This document shows, piece after piece, positions 40,514 to 49,765 of a stretch of 64,000 nucleotides of DNA. The notes beneath the pieces were generated by a model. It did no database searches, was not told the DNA's origin, and was given only the letters and a program-made list of their open reading frames with translations. This DNA comes from Gordonia sediminis. Its GTDB lineage: Bacteria; Actinomycetota; Actinomycetes; Mycobacteriales; Mycobacteriaceae. Numbering within the stretch: position 1 is the stretch's first letter; every line of letters begins with the position of its first letter. Location: the NCBI GenBank assembly GCA_004193205.1, contig RZUM01000011.1:166590-230589 (forward strand). The letters are read 5' to 3'. The position numbers were made by a program, and so were the translations under genes.

Positions 40514-41110
40514 ATGAGACTCGGAATGAGCACATACCGCGGACGGTGGGAACAGGTCGACGGCCCCAGCTGTGGACGCGGACCGGTCATCGTGGGATGC
40601 ACGGGTACCGACGCGTCCCTGCGCGCGCTCACCGCATCCGCACGAACCCTCGATCCCACGATCGATCTGGTGCTGGTGTGTGCGGTCACACGGCGCAGAC
40701 GGCGCGCGCAGCCGACCACCTTCCTGCACGACGCGCTGAAGTCGGAGGCTTACCTGCTGACACCGGAGGCCACCACCGACGAGTTGTTGCGACACGCCGC
40801 CGAGACGGCGCGGCGAGAACGCGCCCGGCATATCCGAATTCACACCGACACCGGTGATCCCGTCACCGTCCTGGCCCGCGCGGCGTCGGATCTGGAAGCG
40901 TCGGCGGTGATCCTCGGGACGAGTGGTTCAGGTCCCGGCGCGCTAGCGCGCGCTCTGCACCGCCGGATCGGCTCCGGGGCCGACCTGTTCGTCACCGACG
41001 GCACGAGATTCCTGTCCGCCGCAGGCGGGACCACGGTCACCACCGGTGCGGGCCGCTCGTCGAGCCGTCCGGTCTGGGATCCGACGGGGGTCGGTGTCGC
41101 GCACGGCTGA
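40514..41110 (+). CDS. Universal stress protein (UspA)-like, single domain
   Basis: The 198-residue protein has the Usp alpha/beta pattern: a first strand GPVIVGCTGTDASLRAL near residue 23, LVLVCAV after it, an RHIRIHTDTGDPVTVLARAASDLEASAVILGTSG run near 110-135, and a GALARALHRRIGSGADLFVTDG end. The ATP-type Usp motif G-2x-G-9x-G-S/T is only partly kept (GTSGSGPGALARALHRRIGSGAD). It is divergent from the two-component system. Usp proteins help in stress survival; its ligand is unknown. Confidence 0.72.
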   Translation: MRLGMSTYRGRWEQVDGPSCGRGPVIVGCTGTDASLRALTASARTLDPTIDLVLVCAVTRRRRRAQPTTFLHDALKSEAYLLTPEATTDELLRHAAETARRERARHIRIHTDTGDPVTVLARAASDLEASAVILGTSGSGPGALARALHRRIGSGADLFVTDGTRFLSAAGGTTVTTGAGRSSSRPVWDPTGVGVAHG

Positions 41111-41176
41111 GGGCCCACACCGGAATAGTTCTCAAATGCGAACAAACGGCCATCCGTGAGCGTAACCTCACGATTC

Positions 41177-42061
41177 ATGAACGCCAAGCGCGCCATCGCT
41201 GCTGTATTCATGGTCACCGCAGTGATCTTCGGGTCGGTGACGCTCCAGGCCCCGGTCGCATCCGCGGCACCGGGCGGCGGGATGACAACCCAACCGGCAC
41301 CGGCCACCGGAGGTAGCGCCTGCTACCCGGCGGCGAGCCCGCAGAAGCAGAAGCAACTCGCCGCGCTGACCGATCCGGCTCAGATTAAAACCTATGCGGA
41401 CGCGGCACGCACCATCAAGAACATCCGCGCCGAGTTCACCAAGCCCAACGATTACCGTGGCACGTTCCCGATCGCGTTCGACAACATCGTCGACCTGGTG
41501 GGTCCGAGCATCCAGGCCGGCATCTACGAAGACCCGGTGTGGGCAACGAACCTGACGATCGAGGTCGTCCGGCTGTACGTGACCGGGCTGCACGAGTTCC
41601 TCATCGGCGGAACCCCGACCTACAACTGGGCCGCCGCGCTCGCGCTCACCAAGGACTGCAGCCGCAGTCCGGGTCGCGTGCTGATGGGACAGATCTTCTC
41701 CCACCTGCTGGTCGACTTCGCATACGCCCTGGTGACCGTCAATTCCACGCCCGCACGGACCAAGGACTTCTACACCTTCGGCACGGCACTCGTGAATGCC
41801 ACACCGGCGATCGTCAGCGACTTCAAGAACACCTACGGCGAGGACCTCTCGGGGTTGTTCACCGCGTGGTTCGTCGGCGATCTCATCGGCGATTCCCAAG
41901 CGACGACGCTGCTGTTCCAGTCGACGCGGACCGTGGGGTGGGTGGACAACTTCGGTCTGCAGAACCCGCTCACTCACGACGCGACGGAGGCCGAGATGCG
42001 AGTCGCGTTCGCTGCCTCGAACGTCGCGCTGGATACGATGGAGAAACTCAACCTCATCTGA
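41177..42061 (+). CDS. Secreted protein with Sec signal peptide (DUF5995-like)
   Basis: The start ATG 41177 gives 294 residues; GTG 41156 is possible. Residues 1-30 form a clear signal peptide (MNAKRAIAAVFMVTAVIFG, cut after ASA). The mature protein is mostly helical, with FPIAFDNIVDLVGPSIQAGIY near 95 and a GQIFSHLLVDFAYALVTVNSTPARTKDFYTFG segment near 172-200. It resembles actinobacterial exported proteins of the DUF5995 type as I remember them, with no known function. It contains only two cysteines, which could pair. It ends in a strong bidirectional hairpin. Confidence 0.72.
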   Translation: MNAKRAIAAVFMVTAVIFGSVTLQAPVASAAPGGGMTTQPAPATGGSACYPAASPQKQKQLAALTDPAQIKTYADAARTIKNIRAEFTKPNDYRGTFPIAFDNIVDLVGPSIQAGIYEDPVWATNLTIEVVRLYVTGLHEFLIGGTPTYNWAAALALTKDCSRSPGRVLMGQIFSHLLVDFAYALVTVNSTPARTKDFYTFGTALVNATPAIVSDFKNTYGEDLSGLFTAWFVGDLIGDSQATTLLFQSTRTVGWVDNFGLQNPLTHDATEAEMRVAFAASNVALDTMEKLNLI

Positions 42062-42084
42062 CTCCACCGGAATCCGACTACGAA

Positions 42085-42116
42085 CTTTCGGCCCCTGCCA
42101 CCGCAGGGGCCGAAAG
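42085..42116. terminator. Bidirectional terminator hairpin
   Basis: CTTTCGGCCCCTGC (42085-42098) pairs perfectly with GCAGGGGCCGAAAG (42103-42116) across CACC. It is 23 bp after the stop of the secreted protein gene and 46 bp beyond the convergent hydrolase. Confidence 0.85.
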
Positions 42117-42162
42117 GCGTTCTGGGGCCGCTACGTCTGCGAACTGCTACGACGGTGGGCCG

Positions 42163-42978
42163 CTACGTCTGTGGAGCGCAGTCGTGGGCCGACAGGAAGT
42201 CGAGGGCGTCGGTGGCCAGTTCGCTCCACCCGTGGTCGGCGGGCGCGCTGTGTCCCCGCGACGGGTAGACCTTGAGCTCGGTGGGCGCGGAATTACGCTG
42301 CTGCGCCTTGTAGGCATCCTCCACCGTCGACTGCGGGACCGTACGGTCTTGACCTCCGGCCATCATGAGCAGCGGGCCGCGCTGCGCCTTCAGGTCCACG
42401 GCGGCCGGGCTGTGTGGAACGAAATTGGCGATGGCGGCCTCGAAGAGCGGGCGCGCCGGTGCCGGGATGACATGGTTGGCGAAGATCTCGTCGGACTCGG
42501 CACGATCGACCGCACTCGCGAAGGTGGCGTGGTAACTGTCGGCGGTGTGTGACCACGTTTTTCCCCGCAGCCACGGACGACTGAGAATGGGCGCAACGGA
42601 TTTCAGCTGGACCAGCGGCGGTGGTTTGTAGACGCCGCGGAACTGGGCGGGCGCGATCGCCACGCATGCCCTCGCCGCGCCGCTGCCCAACAGTTTCTGT
42701 GCGATCAGGCCCCCGAAGGAATGACCGACGACGATCGGTGGGGCGGGCAGTTCGGCGATCGCCGAAGCGAAATGTTCGGTCACCGCCGAGACGCCGACGT
42801 TGTCGAGGGCCGACGGGTTGGCCCTCGTCGCCTCAGCGGTCTCGGCGTCGCCGGGCCAGCCGGGCGCGATCGGCGCGTAACCGACCTCGGTGAAGCGATC
42901 CACCCAGGGTTGCCAGGACGAGGCGTGCATCCAGAGTCCGTGGATGAACACGACGGGGATCGGGGCATCTGTGGGCAC
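42163..42978 (-). CDS. Alpha/beta hydrolase
   Basis: GTG 42978 is chosen because GGAGGT lies seven bases upstream; upstream of this the frame is Arg-rich noise. The 271-residue protein has the fold's landmarks: the oxyanion strand PVVFIHGLWMHASSW near residue 9, the nucleophile elbow GHSFGG near residue 84, an acid in GGQDRTVP near 215 and the histidine in PSRGHSAPADHGW near 246. It is an esterase/lipase or related hydrolase of unknown substrate, cytoplasmic, with no signal peptide. It is a monocistronic gene between two terminator-like hairpins. Confidence 0.85.
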   Translation of the reverse strand: MPTDAPIPVVFIHGLWMHASSWQPWVDRFTEVGYAPIAPGWPGDAETAEATRANPSALDNVGVSAVTEHFASAIAELPAPPIVVGHSFGGLIAQKLLGSGAARACVAIAPAQFRGVYKPPPLVQLKSVAPILSRPWLRGKTWSHTADSYHATFASAVDRAESDEIFANHVIPAPARPLFEAAIANFVPHSPAAVDLKAQRGPLLMMAGGQDRTVPQSTVEDAYKAQQRNSAPTELKVYPSRGHSAPADHGWSELATDALDFLSAHDCAPQT

Positions 42979-43121
42979 GACGGCACCTCCGTACAGATCA
43001 TCGCCGGGTGGGTTCCCAATCGAGGGTAGAAGATCCGCCCGCCCGCCGAAAGCCCCGCGTCGTCGCGCCCGGTCCGCGGCCCCGCGCATCGAAACCGGTC
43101 CTGCTCACCCGATCGCTTCCC

Positions 43122-43170
43122 GCTCACCGATCCGGGTCAGATTTGCTGAGCAGGAACGAGATCGGTGAGC
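43122..43170 (-). terminator. Hairpin downstream of the G6PDH-like gene
   Basis: GCTCACCGATC (43122-43132) pairs with GATCGGTGAGC (43160-43170) across a 27-nt loop containing TGCTGAGCA. It lies 20 bp past the stop of the gene at 43190. Confidence 0.5.
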
Positions 43171-43189
43171 AGGAGCCACGCAAACCGTG

Positions 43190-44551
43190 TCAGGCAGGAC
43201 GCCAGGTCGCCGGGCCGCTCGAACCGGCCGGATAGTCGTCGAGCGGTACCTTGCCGTCCCGCCAGGCGTCGATGATCGGCGCGACGATCCGCCAGCACTG
43301 TTCGGCGGCGTCGCCGCGAACCGCGAGGGTGGCGTCACCGTCGAGGATTCCGGAGAGCACCTCGACATAGGCACGCATCGAGCCGTCGCCGAGGTCGGCG
43401 GTCACCGCCGACCGATGCAGTTCGAACGGCTGGGTCCCCTTGTGGACGTTGATGTGTAGCGCCAGTTCATCCGGTCCGAAACGGAAGCTCAACACATCCG
43501 GCGAGGTGGCGCCGGTGAACTGATGGGGCAGATGCCGGACTTGCCGGAAGGTGAGGGCGATCTCCTTGATGGCCGGGTCGAGCGCCTTGCCCGAGCGGAG
43601 GGTGAACGGTACGCCCTGCCACCGGGCGGTATCGACGGCGAAGGTCGCCTCGGCGAGGGTCTCGGTCCCGTGGTTCGGGTCGACCCCGTCCTCGTCGACG
43701 TATGCGGGCAGCATCTCACCATCCACCTCGCCGGCCGTATAACGCGCGCGCCGCGAGGATTTCACCGGGTCGTCATGCCAGACATGCGTGGCGCGCAGTG
43801 CCGCGGTGGTCGCGTCGCGGAGATCGCGTTCGTCCAGTGTTGCGGGCGGGTCCATCGCGACGACGGCGAGTATTTGCAGCAGATGGCTCTGCAACATGTC
43901 CTTGAGTGCGCCTGCGGAGTCGTAGTATCCGGCTCGGCCTTCCAGCCCGAGTGGCTCGTCGTAGCGGATGACCACGGACTCGATGTGTTCGGCCGACCAC
44001 ACCGGTTCGAAGACCCGGTTGGCGAACCGCACGCCGAACACGTCGAGCAGGATCGACTGCCCCAAGAAGTGATCGACCCGGAAAACCTGGTTCTCCGGAA
44101 CCAGTTGAGCGAGTAGGTGATTGAAGTCTCGAGCACTGGACTCGTCACTACCGAAGGGCTTCTCGAGGGCCAGGATGGTCCCGTCGGGAATATCGACCCC
44201 GGACATCGCATCGCACGACTTCTGCGCGATGGACGGCGGGACGGCGAAGTAGAGGACGGCCGGTCCGCGCGCCGCCGCGAACACCGTTCGCAATTCGTCA
44301 GATTGCGTGACATCGGCCTGTAGGTAGCGCGATTCCTGCGCCACCCGCCGGGCCGTGGGTCCGGCATCGTCGTCGAAACACTCCGTGACCCGCCTTCGCC
44401 AATCATCGTCGGTCCCCATCTCCTGACCCACCCCGACGAGGTGGATGTCGCGATCCGGCTCCAGGGTGAGCAACTGCCCCAACGCCGGCAACAGCAGTCG
44501 TGAGGTCAAGTCGCCGTTCGCGCCGAAGATGAACAAAGTCGTCGTGGCCAT
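43190..44551 (-). CDS. Glucose-6-phosphate 1-dehydrogenase-like protein with altered active-site motif
   Basis: The 453-residue protein starts at ATG 44551 (MATTTLFIFGANGDL). It has the NADP-binding GANGDL (10-15), EKPFG (130-134) and the region around the active site RVDHFLGQ (158-165). Classic G6PDH has R-I-D-H-Y-L-G-K here; the last lysine, which contacts the sugar phosphate, is Q165. The protein resembles the second, G6PDH-like paralogue of mycolate actinobacteria rather than the main enzyme in the pentose phosphate operon (no tal, tkt, opcA or gnd nearby). It may have another substrate or weak activity. It is divergent from a GH15 glycosidase gene with only 78 bp between. Confidence 0.85.
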   Translation of the reverse strand: MATTTLFIFGANGDLTSRLLLPALGQLLTLEPDRDIHLVGVGQEMGTDDDWRRRVTECFDDDAGPTARRVAQESRYLQADVTQSDELRTVFAAARGPAVLYFAVPPSIAQKSCDAMSGVDIPDGTILALEKPFGSDESSARDFNHLLAQLVPENQVFRVDHFLGQSILLDVFGVRFANRVFEPVWSAEHIESVVIRYDEPLGLEGRAGYYDSAGALKDMLQSHLLQILAVVAMDPPATLDERDLRDATTAALRATHVWHDDPVKSSRRARYTAGEVDGEMLPAYVDEDGVDPNHGTETLAEATFAVDTARWQGVPFTLRSGKALDPAIKEIALTFRQVRHLPHQFTGATSPDVLSFRFGPDELALHINVHKGTQPFELHRSAVTADLGDGSMRAYVEVLSGILDGDATLAVRGDAAEQCWRIVAPIIDAWRDGKVPLDDYPAGSSGPATWRPA

Positions 44552-44629
44552 ATCTGACGGTAACCCGAGTCGTGACATTGTCCGGTGAAAACTCAGCGGC
44601 CGCCCGGGCCGACCGTGACAATCGAGTGC

Positions 44630-46402
44630 ATGGGTGTTCGCATCGAGGACTACGCACTGGTCGGCGATTGTCGGACCGCGGCACTGGTGTCCCGTGACGG
44701 TTGCGTCGACTGGCTCTGTGTCCCGCGCTATGACTCCAAATCGATCTTCGCCGCATTGCTCGGCACGGAGGAACACGGGTCGTGGCGATTGGCGCCGAGC
44801 GATCCCGACGCCCGTGCGACGCGCCGCTACGACGACGACACCCTTGTTCTGATCACACGGTGGGAGACCTCCACCGGCACCGCCGAGGTGCACGAGTTCA
44901 TGCCGGTCGACGGTGGCCGGGTCGACCTGGTCCGGCGGGTCGTCGGCATCGCCGGATACGTCGAGTTCATCACCGAACTCCGGTTGCGGTTCGACTACGC
45001 GCGCGCCCTGCCGTGGGTGCTTCAAGTCGGCGACACCAAGGGGCCGGCGTTGCGGGCCATCGCCGGCCCGGATGCCGTCGTGGTCCGTGGAGTGGAACTG
45101 CATGCCGACGGCAGTGTGCACCGCGCGTTCTTCACCGTCGAACCGACGATCACCCTGGATCTGACGCTTACCTGGTATCACTCCTACCGGCCCGAACCCG
45201 GCCCGCTCGACGTCGACACCGCGTTGGCGCACACCCGCGACTGGTGGACGAAGTGGGCGAGTCGGATCGATCATTCGGGCCCGCATCACGAAGAGGTGGT
45301 CCGTTCCCTGGTGATCCTGCGTGCCCTCACCCATCTCGACACCGGCGGCATCGTCGCCGCCGCAACCACCTCGCTACCGGAACAATTCGGCGGGGCACGC
45401 AACTGGGACTACCGGTACGTCTGGCTGCGGGACGCGTCCTTGACGCTGGATGTCTTTGTCCGACATGGGTTTCTCGGCGTTGCCGAGCATTGGCGGATGT
45501 GGCTGCTGCGCACGGTCGCGGGGAACCCCGGCGATGTGCAGATCATGTACGGCATCGCCGGCGAACGCGAACTACCGGAACACGAGCTGCGAAGTCTGCC
45601 CGGGTATGAGGGTTCCGCACCCGTTCGGGTGGGAAACGGTGCGGTACACCAGTACCAGGGCGATGTCATCGGTGAGGTCATGGTGGGCCTCGAATCGGCG
45701 CGCACCGCAGGTCTCAAGGAAGGAGCCTTCTCGTGGTCACTGCAAAAGTCGCTGCTCGAAGAGGTCGAGGCCAATCTGGAACGGCTGGACAACGGGATCT
45801 GGGAGATGCGGGGCGAACCACGGATGTTCACCCAATCGCGTGCGATGATCTGGGCGGCCTTCGACCGCGGCGTGCGGGCCGTCGAGGAGTTCGGCCTCAA
45901 GGGATCGCCCGATCACTGGCGCGACCTGCGTGACCGGGTGCGCTCCGAGATCGACACGGAGTGCGTCGATCCGGTGACCGGACGTTTCGTCCAGTTCGCG
46001 GGTACCGATCAGGTCGACGCGTCTCTGTTGCTGCTGCCCCAGGTCGGGTTCTGTGCCGCGACAGACCCGCGCATGCTGGCGACGGTCGCCGAGATCGAAC
46101 GCACGTTGATGCGCGACGGCCTGGTCCTGCGTTATCGCACCGACTCGGGTGTCGACGGGCTCACCGGCGGTGAACATCCTTTTCTCGCCTGCAGTTTCTG
46201 GCTCGTCACCCAGTACGCGATGAGCGACCGTCGCCACGACGCGCGGGCCCTGATGAAACGGGCATGCGCCACGGCCAACGACGTCGGCCTGTTCTCGGAG
46301 GAGTACGACGTCGGTAACCGGCGACAGGCGGGGAACATGCCCCAGGCGCTGTCACACCTGGCGCTGGTACGCGCCGCGGATGCGCTGTCCGGTCAGGGGT
46401 AG
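44630..46402 (+). CDS. GH15-family glycoside hydrolase (trehalase/glucoamylase type)
   Basis: ATG 44630 (MGVRIEDYALVGDCRTAALVS) gives 590 residues. The N-terminal 230 residues form the beta-domain typical of GH15, followed by the (alpha/alpha)6 barrel with FGGARNWDYRYVWLRDASLTL near residue 257 and the closing EEYDVGNRRQAGNMPQALSH near residue 555. Mycobacterial homologues of this layout hydrolyse alpha,alpha-trehalose. There is no signal peptide, so it acts on a cytoplasmic alpha-glucoside, releasing glucose. The divergent G6PDH-like gene suggests a shared glucose-oxidising context. Trehalase versus maltodextrin glucohydrolase cannot be decided here. Confidence 0.9.
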   Translation: MGVRIEDYALVGDCRTAALVSRDGCVDWLCVPRYDSKSIFAALLGTEEHGSWRLAPSDPDARATRRYDDDTLVLITRWETSTGTAEVHEFMPVDGGRVDLVRRVVGIAGYVEFITELRLRFDYARALPWVLQVGDTKGPALRAIAGPDAVVVRGVELHADGSVHRAFFTVEPTITLDLTLTWYHSYRPEPGPLDVDTALAHTRDWWTKWASRIDHSGPHHEEVVRSLVILRALTHLDTGGIVAAATTSLPEQFGGARNWDYRYVWLRDASLTLDVFVRHGFLGVAEHWRMWLLRTVAGNPGDVQIMYGIAGERELPEHELRSLPGYEGSAPVRVGNGAVHQYQGDVIGEVMVGLESARTAGLKEGAFSWSLQKSLLEEVEANLERLDNGIWEMRGEPRMFTQSRAMIWAAFDRGVRAVEEFGLKGSPDHWRDLRDRVRSEIDTECVDPVTGRFVQFAGTDQVDASLLLLPQVGFCAATDPRMLATVAEIERTLMRDGLVLRYRTDSGVDGLTGGEHPFLACSFWLVTQYAMSDRRHDARALMKRACATANDVGLFSEEYDVGNRRQAGNMPQALSHLALVRAADALSGQG

Positions 46403-46424
46403 GGCTGGGCACGCGCGCACTTCC

Positions 46425-47366
46425 TCACCCCGTCAGCGACCAGTGCACCCCGGTGAGTTCGGTAGCGGTATCCCACAGGCGCCGTCCGAGTTCCACGTCG
46501 TACACCTCGTCCTTCGCCGCGACCAGGACCGGCGGACCGGACATGTGCAGCGGACCGGCCGGGCCGTAGTACTGACCGCCGAGGACCCGTGGGTCGGTCG
46601 CCGCCCGGATCGACGGCAGCGCCCCGTCTACGCCTTCCATGACGAAGGTGCGGCGCGCCCAGTGCAGCGACGGCGTGGTGAACAGCCATTGCAGCAGGCG
46701 GCCCTGATTGCGCATCACACCGCTGTGGGTGGCACCGGGATGCGCGGCCACCGAGATGGGCCAGGTGCGGCCGGCGGCGGTGAGACGTCGCTGCAGTTCG
46801 ACCGCGAACACCAGTTGCGCGAACTTCGCACGCCCGTAGGCGCGGGCCGGGCTGAACGAGCGCGCCATCGTCAGATCGTCGAAATCGATCCGGCCCGCTC
46901 GGTGGGCGTTGCTGCCGACGGTCACCACTCGGGCGGCTTCGGCGTCGAACAGCGGGGCGAGCAGAAGTCCGGTGAGCGCGAAGTGACCGAGGAAGCTGGT
47001 GCCGAAGTCCATCTCGAAGCCGTCCACGGTCAGCTGGCGGGTCCCCGCCATCACGCCGGCGTTGTTGATCAGGACGTCGATCGACCGGTGGGTGGTTGCG
47101 ATCTCGTCGGCGGCCTTGTGCACCGATGCGAGATCGGCGAGGTCGAGCTGCACGATCTCCACCGACGCCCTCGGCACGGTTCGGAGGATGTCGATCCTCG
47201 CCGCCGTTGCGGCACCCGCGTTTCGGCAGGCCATCACCACCCGGGCGCCGAGGCGGGCCAGGTGACGCGCGGTCTCGAGACCGACACCGGAGTTCGCCCC
47301 GGTGACGACCACGACCTTGCCGTCCATGGGTGGTGCCTGCGCCGGCGTCCACCCGTTCTTCGTCAT
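46425..47366 (-). CDS. Short-chain dehydrogenase, retinol-dehydrogenase-like
   Basis: ATG 47366 with a GGGGAGG ribosome site gives 313 residues. The SDR motifs are TGANSGVG (about 22-29), NNAGVM near residue 100, and YGRAKFAQL (Y and K near 176/180). The extended C-terminal lobe with GALPSIRAATDPRVLGGQYYGP is typical of the WW-domain oxidoreductase/retinol dehydrogenase-like SDRs common in actinobacteria, which act on lipophilic alcohols or ketones. It is monocistronic and convergent with the glycosidase gene. Confidence 0.87.
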   Translation of the reverse strand: MTKNGWTPAQAPPMDGKVVVVTGANSGVGLETARHLARLGARVVMACRNAGAATAARIDILRTVPRASVEIVQLDLADLASVHKAADEIATTHRSIDVLINNAGVMAGTRQLTVDGFEMDFGTSFLGHFALTGLLLAPLFDAEAARVVTVGSNAHRAGRIDFDDLTMARSFSPARAYGRAKFAQLVFAVELQRRLTAAGRTWPISVAAHPGATHSGVMRNQGRLLQWLFTTPSLHWARRTFVMEGVDGALPSIRAATDPRVLGGQYYGPAGPLHMSGPPVLVAAKDEVYDVELGRRLWDTATELTGVHWSLTG

Positions 47367-47486
47367 CGATGCGATCCTCCCCTGCAACGAGAGATGACTC
47401 ACGATACCCAGCGTCGTGCCGCGACACCGTCGACGCACCGTCGATGAGTTAGGTCGGGAGAACCCGGCTGCGTAGCATCGCTGGCT

Positions 47487-49625
47487 GTGAGCACGGCCCT
47501 GACCTCCGGGAAACCCGCGACGCCCAACGAGGACGCCGCGACCGGGAACACGTCCGGCTACCGCCTGGACCTCGACGGGCTGCGCGGCATCGCGATCGCA
47601 CTGGTGGCGATCTTCCATGTCTGGTTCGGGCGGGTGTCCGGCGGCGTCGACGTCTTCCTCACGCTGTCCGGCTATTTCTTCGTCGCGTCGCTGCTCAAAC
47701 ATGTCCTCGCGACGCAACCGGCGTCGGTCTCCTGGAATCGGGCGGTCAATCCGTGGCCTCGGTTGTGGCGGCTGGCCCGACGGCTGCTGCCGGCGCTGCT
47801 GGTGGTCCTGGCCGTGATCACCGCGTTGATCGCGCTGGTCATGCCCACGACGCGGTGGGGACCGCTCGGCGCCGAGGTGCAGGCCAGCGCCCTGTACTAC
47901 CAGAACTGGCATCTCGCGTTCGACTCGCAGGACTATCAGGCCGCGGACTCGGCGATCAGCCCTCTGCAGCACTTGTGGTCGATGTCGATGCAGGGACAGT
48001 TCTTCGTGCTGACGCTTCTCTGTGCGCTGGCCCTCGGCGGAATCCTGCGGATGCTGTCACGTCGATTCTCGGCACCGACCAACCCGTCGGTGATCCGCGG
48101 CATCGTCGGGTTGGCACTGCTCGGGGCCGCGGTGTTCTCGTTCGCATGGGCGAACTACCGCCACGGCGTGAACCAGCCGTTCAACTACTACGACACCCTC
48201 GCGCGCCTGTGGGAGCCGTTGGCCGGTGGCCTGCTGGCCGTGTGGATGCCGCGGATCGCACTGCGCGGTTGGCTGCGCGACGCCCTCGGTGTGGTCGCGC
48301 TCGGTCTGATCGTGACCTGCGGTTGGTGGATCGCGGGCGTGCAGCAGTATCCGGGCGCGATGGCTCTGGTTCCGGTCGGGGCGACGCTGCTGCTGATCTG
48401 GACCGGATCGGCGACGACCCGCCCCGCCCCCGCCGCGGGTCCCGGTTCGGTGAGCCGCGCGCTCGCGCATCGTCGTCTGGTGTGGTTGGGGTCGATCGCC
48501 TACGCGCTCTACCTGTGGCATTGGCCGCTGCTGATCTTCTATCTGACCTGGCGATATCAAGACGAGGTCAGCTGGCTGGAGGGCACCGTGATCCTCGCGG
48601 TGTCGGTGGTGCTGGCGTGGGCGACGACTCGGTTCATCGAAGCGCCGCTGCGCGCGGGTAAGGACGACGCCCTGGGTCCGCGGTATCGGCGCGGACTGCT
48701 CGCGCTGATCCTGATCGCGTCCCTCGTCGCCGGGGCCACCGTCGTCGTCTGGCAACGCGACGCGGCCAACGCGACCGTCAACACCGAGAATCTCGACCCG
48801 CGTATCTATCCGGGCGCACGGGCCTTCCTCGACGGCGCGCCCGTGCCCAAGGTCGATCCCCAACCCGGCCCCGAGGTCGTGGCCAAGGACTGGCCGATCA
48901 CCACCTCCGATGCGGTGATCAGCGGCTGGAAGGACCCCTCGATCAAGGTGGGGGTCTACGGTGACCCGACCGCCGGCCGCACGATCGCACTGGTCGGTGG
49001 CTCGCACGCGGAGTACTGGATCACCGCTCTCGACGACATCGGCAAACGCCGCGGATTCACGGTGACCACCTACCTGAAGGTGGGGTGTGCCCTGACGACC
49101 AGCCACGTGTTCATCTGGTTCGGGCAGAAGTACTACCAGTGCAACGACTGGTCACGCCAGGTCATGGACCGGCTCGCCGTCGACAAGCCCGACGTGGTGT
49201 TCACCAACTCGACACGGCCGGTCGAGGGGCAAGCGCCCGGCGACTTCGTCCCGCAGGACTACAGGGAGATCTTCGCCCAATTCCGTGACCGCGGTCAGCG
49301 GGTCGTCGCGGTCCGCGACAACCCGTGGGCGCACGGGCAGCTCAAGCCGCCCGAGTGTCTCGCCGAGGGCAACAAGCCGCAGGTCTGCGGTGTGGAACGG
49401 GATCGTGCGCTCTCCCCGACCGACCCGACCGCCGCGATCGCGGCCGACTACCCGAACATGAGTTTCCTCGACTACTCCGACGGGATGTGCGATGTGACGT
49501 ACTGCCCGGCGGTGGTCGGCAACATCGTCGTCTGGCACGACTATCACCATCTGTCCGCGACCTTCGTGCGCAGCCTGATCCCGGTGCTGGAGGCCGATCT
49601 CGCGCAGTCGTTGCACTGGTGGTGA
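47487..49625 (+). CDS. OafA-type membrane acyltransferase with C-terminal SGNH domain
   Basis: The 712-residue protein (GTG 47487) has an acyltransferase-3 membrane domain with about 10-11 spans (residues 30-420) including the motif R33-x10-H44 (GLRGIAIALVAIFHVWFG), then a periplasmic SGNH hydrolase-like domain: GGSHAEYW near residue 502 (GDSH-type block) and HDYHHLS near 686 holding the Asp-His pair. Such fusions transfer acetyl or other acyl groups from the cytoplasm onto envelope glycans or lipids. In mycolate bacteria they modify arabinogalactan (succinyl) or glycolipids. It is followed by a second acyltransferase gene, so both may act on the envelope. Confidence 0.9.
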   Translation: MSTALTSGKPATPNEDAATGNTSGYRLDLDGLRGIAIALVAIFHVWFGRVSGGVDVFLTLSGYFFVASLLKHVLATQPASVSWNRAVNPWPRLWRLARRLLPALLVVLAVITALIALVMPTTRWGPLGAEVQASALYYQNWHLAFDSQDYQAADSAISPLQHLWSMSMQGQFFVLTLLCALALGGILRMLSRRFSAPTNPSVIRGIVGLALLGAAVFSFAWANYRHGVNQPFNYYDTLARLWEPLAGGLLAVWMPRIALRGWLRDALGVVALGLIVTCGWWIAGVQQYPGAMALVPVGATLLLIWTGSATTRPAPAAGPGSVSRALAHRRLVWLGSIAYALYLWHWPLLIFYLTWRYQDEVSWLEGTVILAVSVVLAWATTRFIEAPLRAGKDDALGPRYRRGLLALILIASLVAGATVVVWQRDAANATVNTENLDPRIYPGARAFLDGAPVPKVDPQPGPEVVAKDWPITTSDAVISGWKDPSIKVGVYGDPTAGRTIALVGGSHAEYWITALDDIGKRRGFTVTTYLKVGCALTTSHVFIWFGQKYYQCNDWSRQVMDRLAVDKPDVVFTNSTRPVEGQAPGDFVPQDYREIFAQFRDRGQRVVAVRDNPWAHGQLKPPECLAEGNKPQVCGVERDRALSPTDPTAAIAADYPNMSFLDYSDGMCDVTYCPAVVGNIVVWHDYHHLSATFVRSLIPVLEADLAQSLHWW

Positions 49626-49765
49626 CCTGCGGAGATTCGCATCACAGCATCTCTCAGGGTCCGACTGTTAGGGTGTCGAACAACGCTGGGCTCGACGCGA
49701 GCGCCCAGGGGGGACGAGATTGCTCGCACACAATGACGTTCGACAGTTGGGGTTGAGACGCGCAG

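Noticed and set aside
43190-45334. A 714-codon frame extending the G6PDH-like gene upstream
   Set aside because: The extension runs antisense through the GH15 gene. The conserved protein begins at ATG 44551.
46425-47972. A 515-codon extension of the retinol-dehydrogenase-like SDR
   Set aside because: The extra part is antisense to the acyltransferase gene. The SDR starts at ATG 47366 with a ribosome site.
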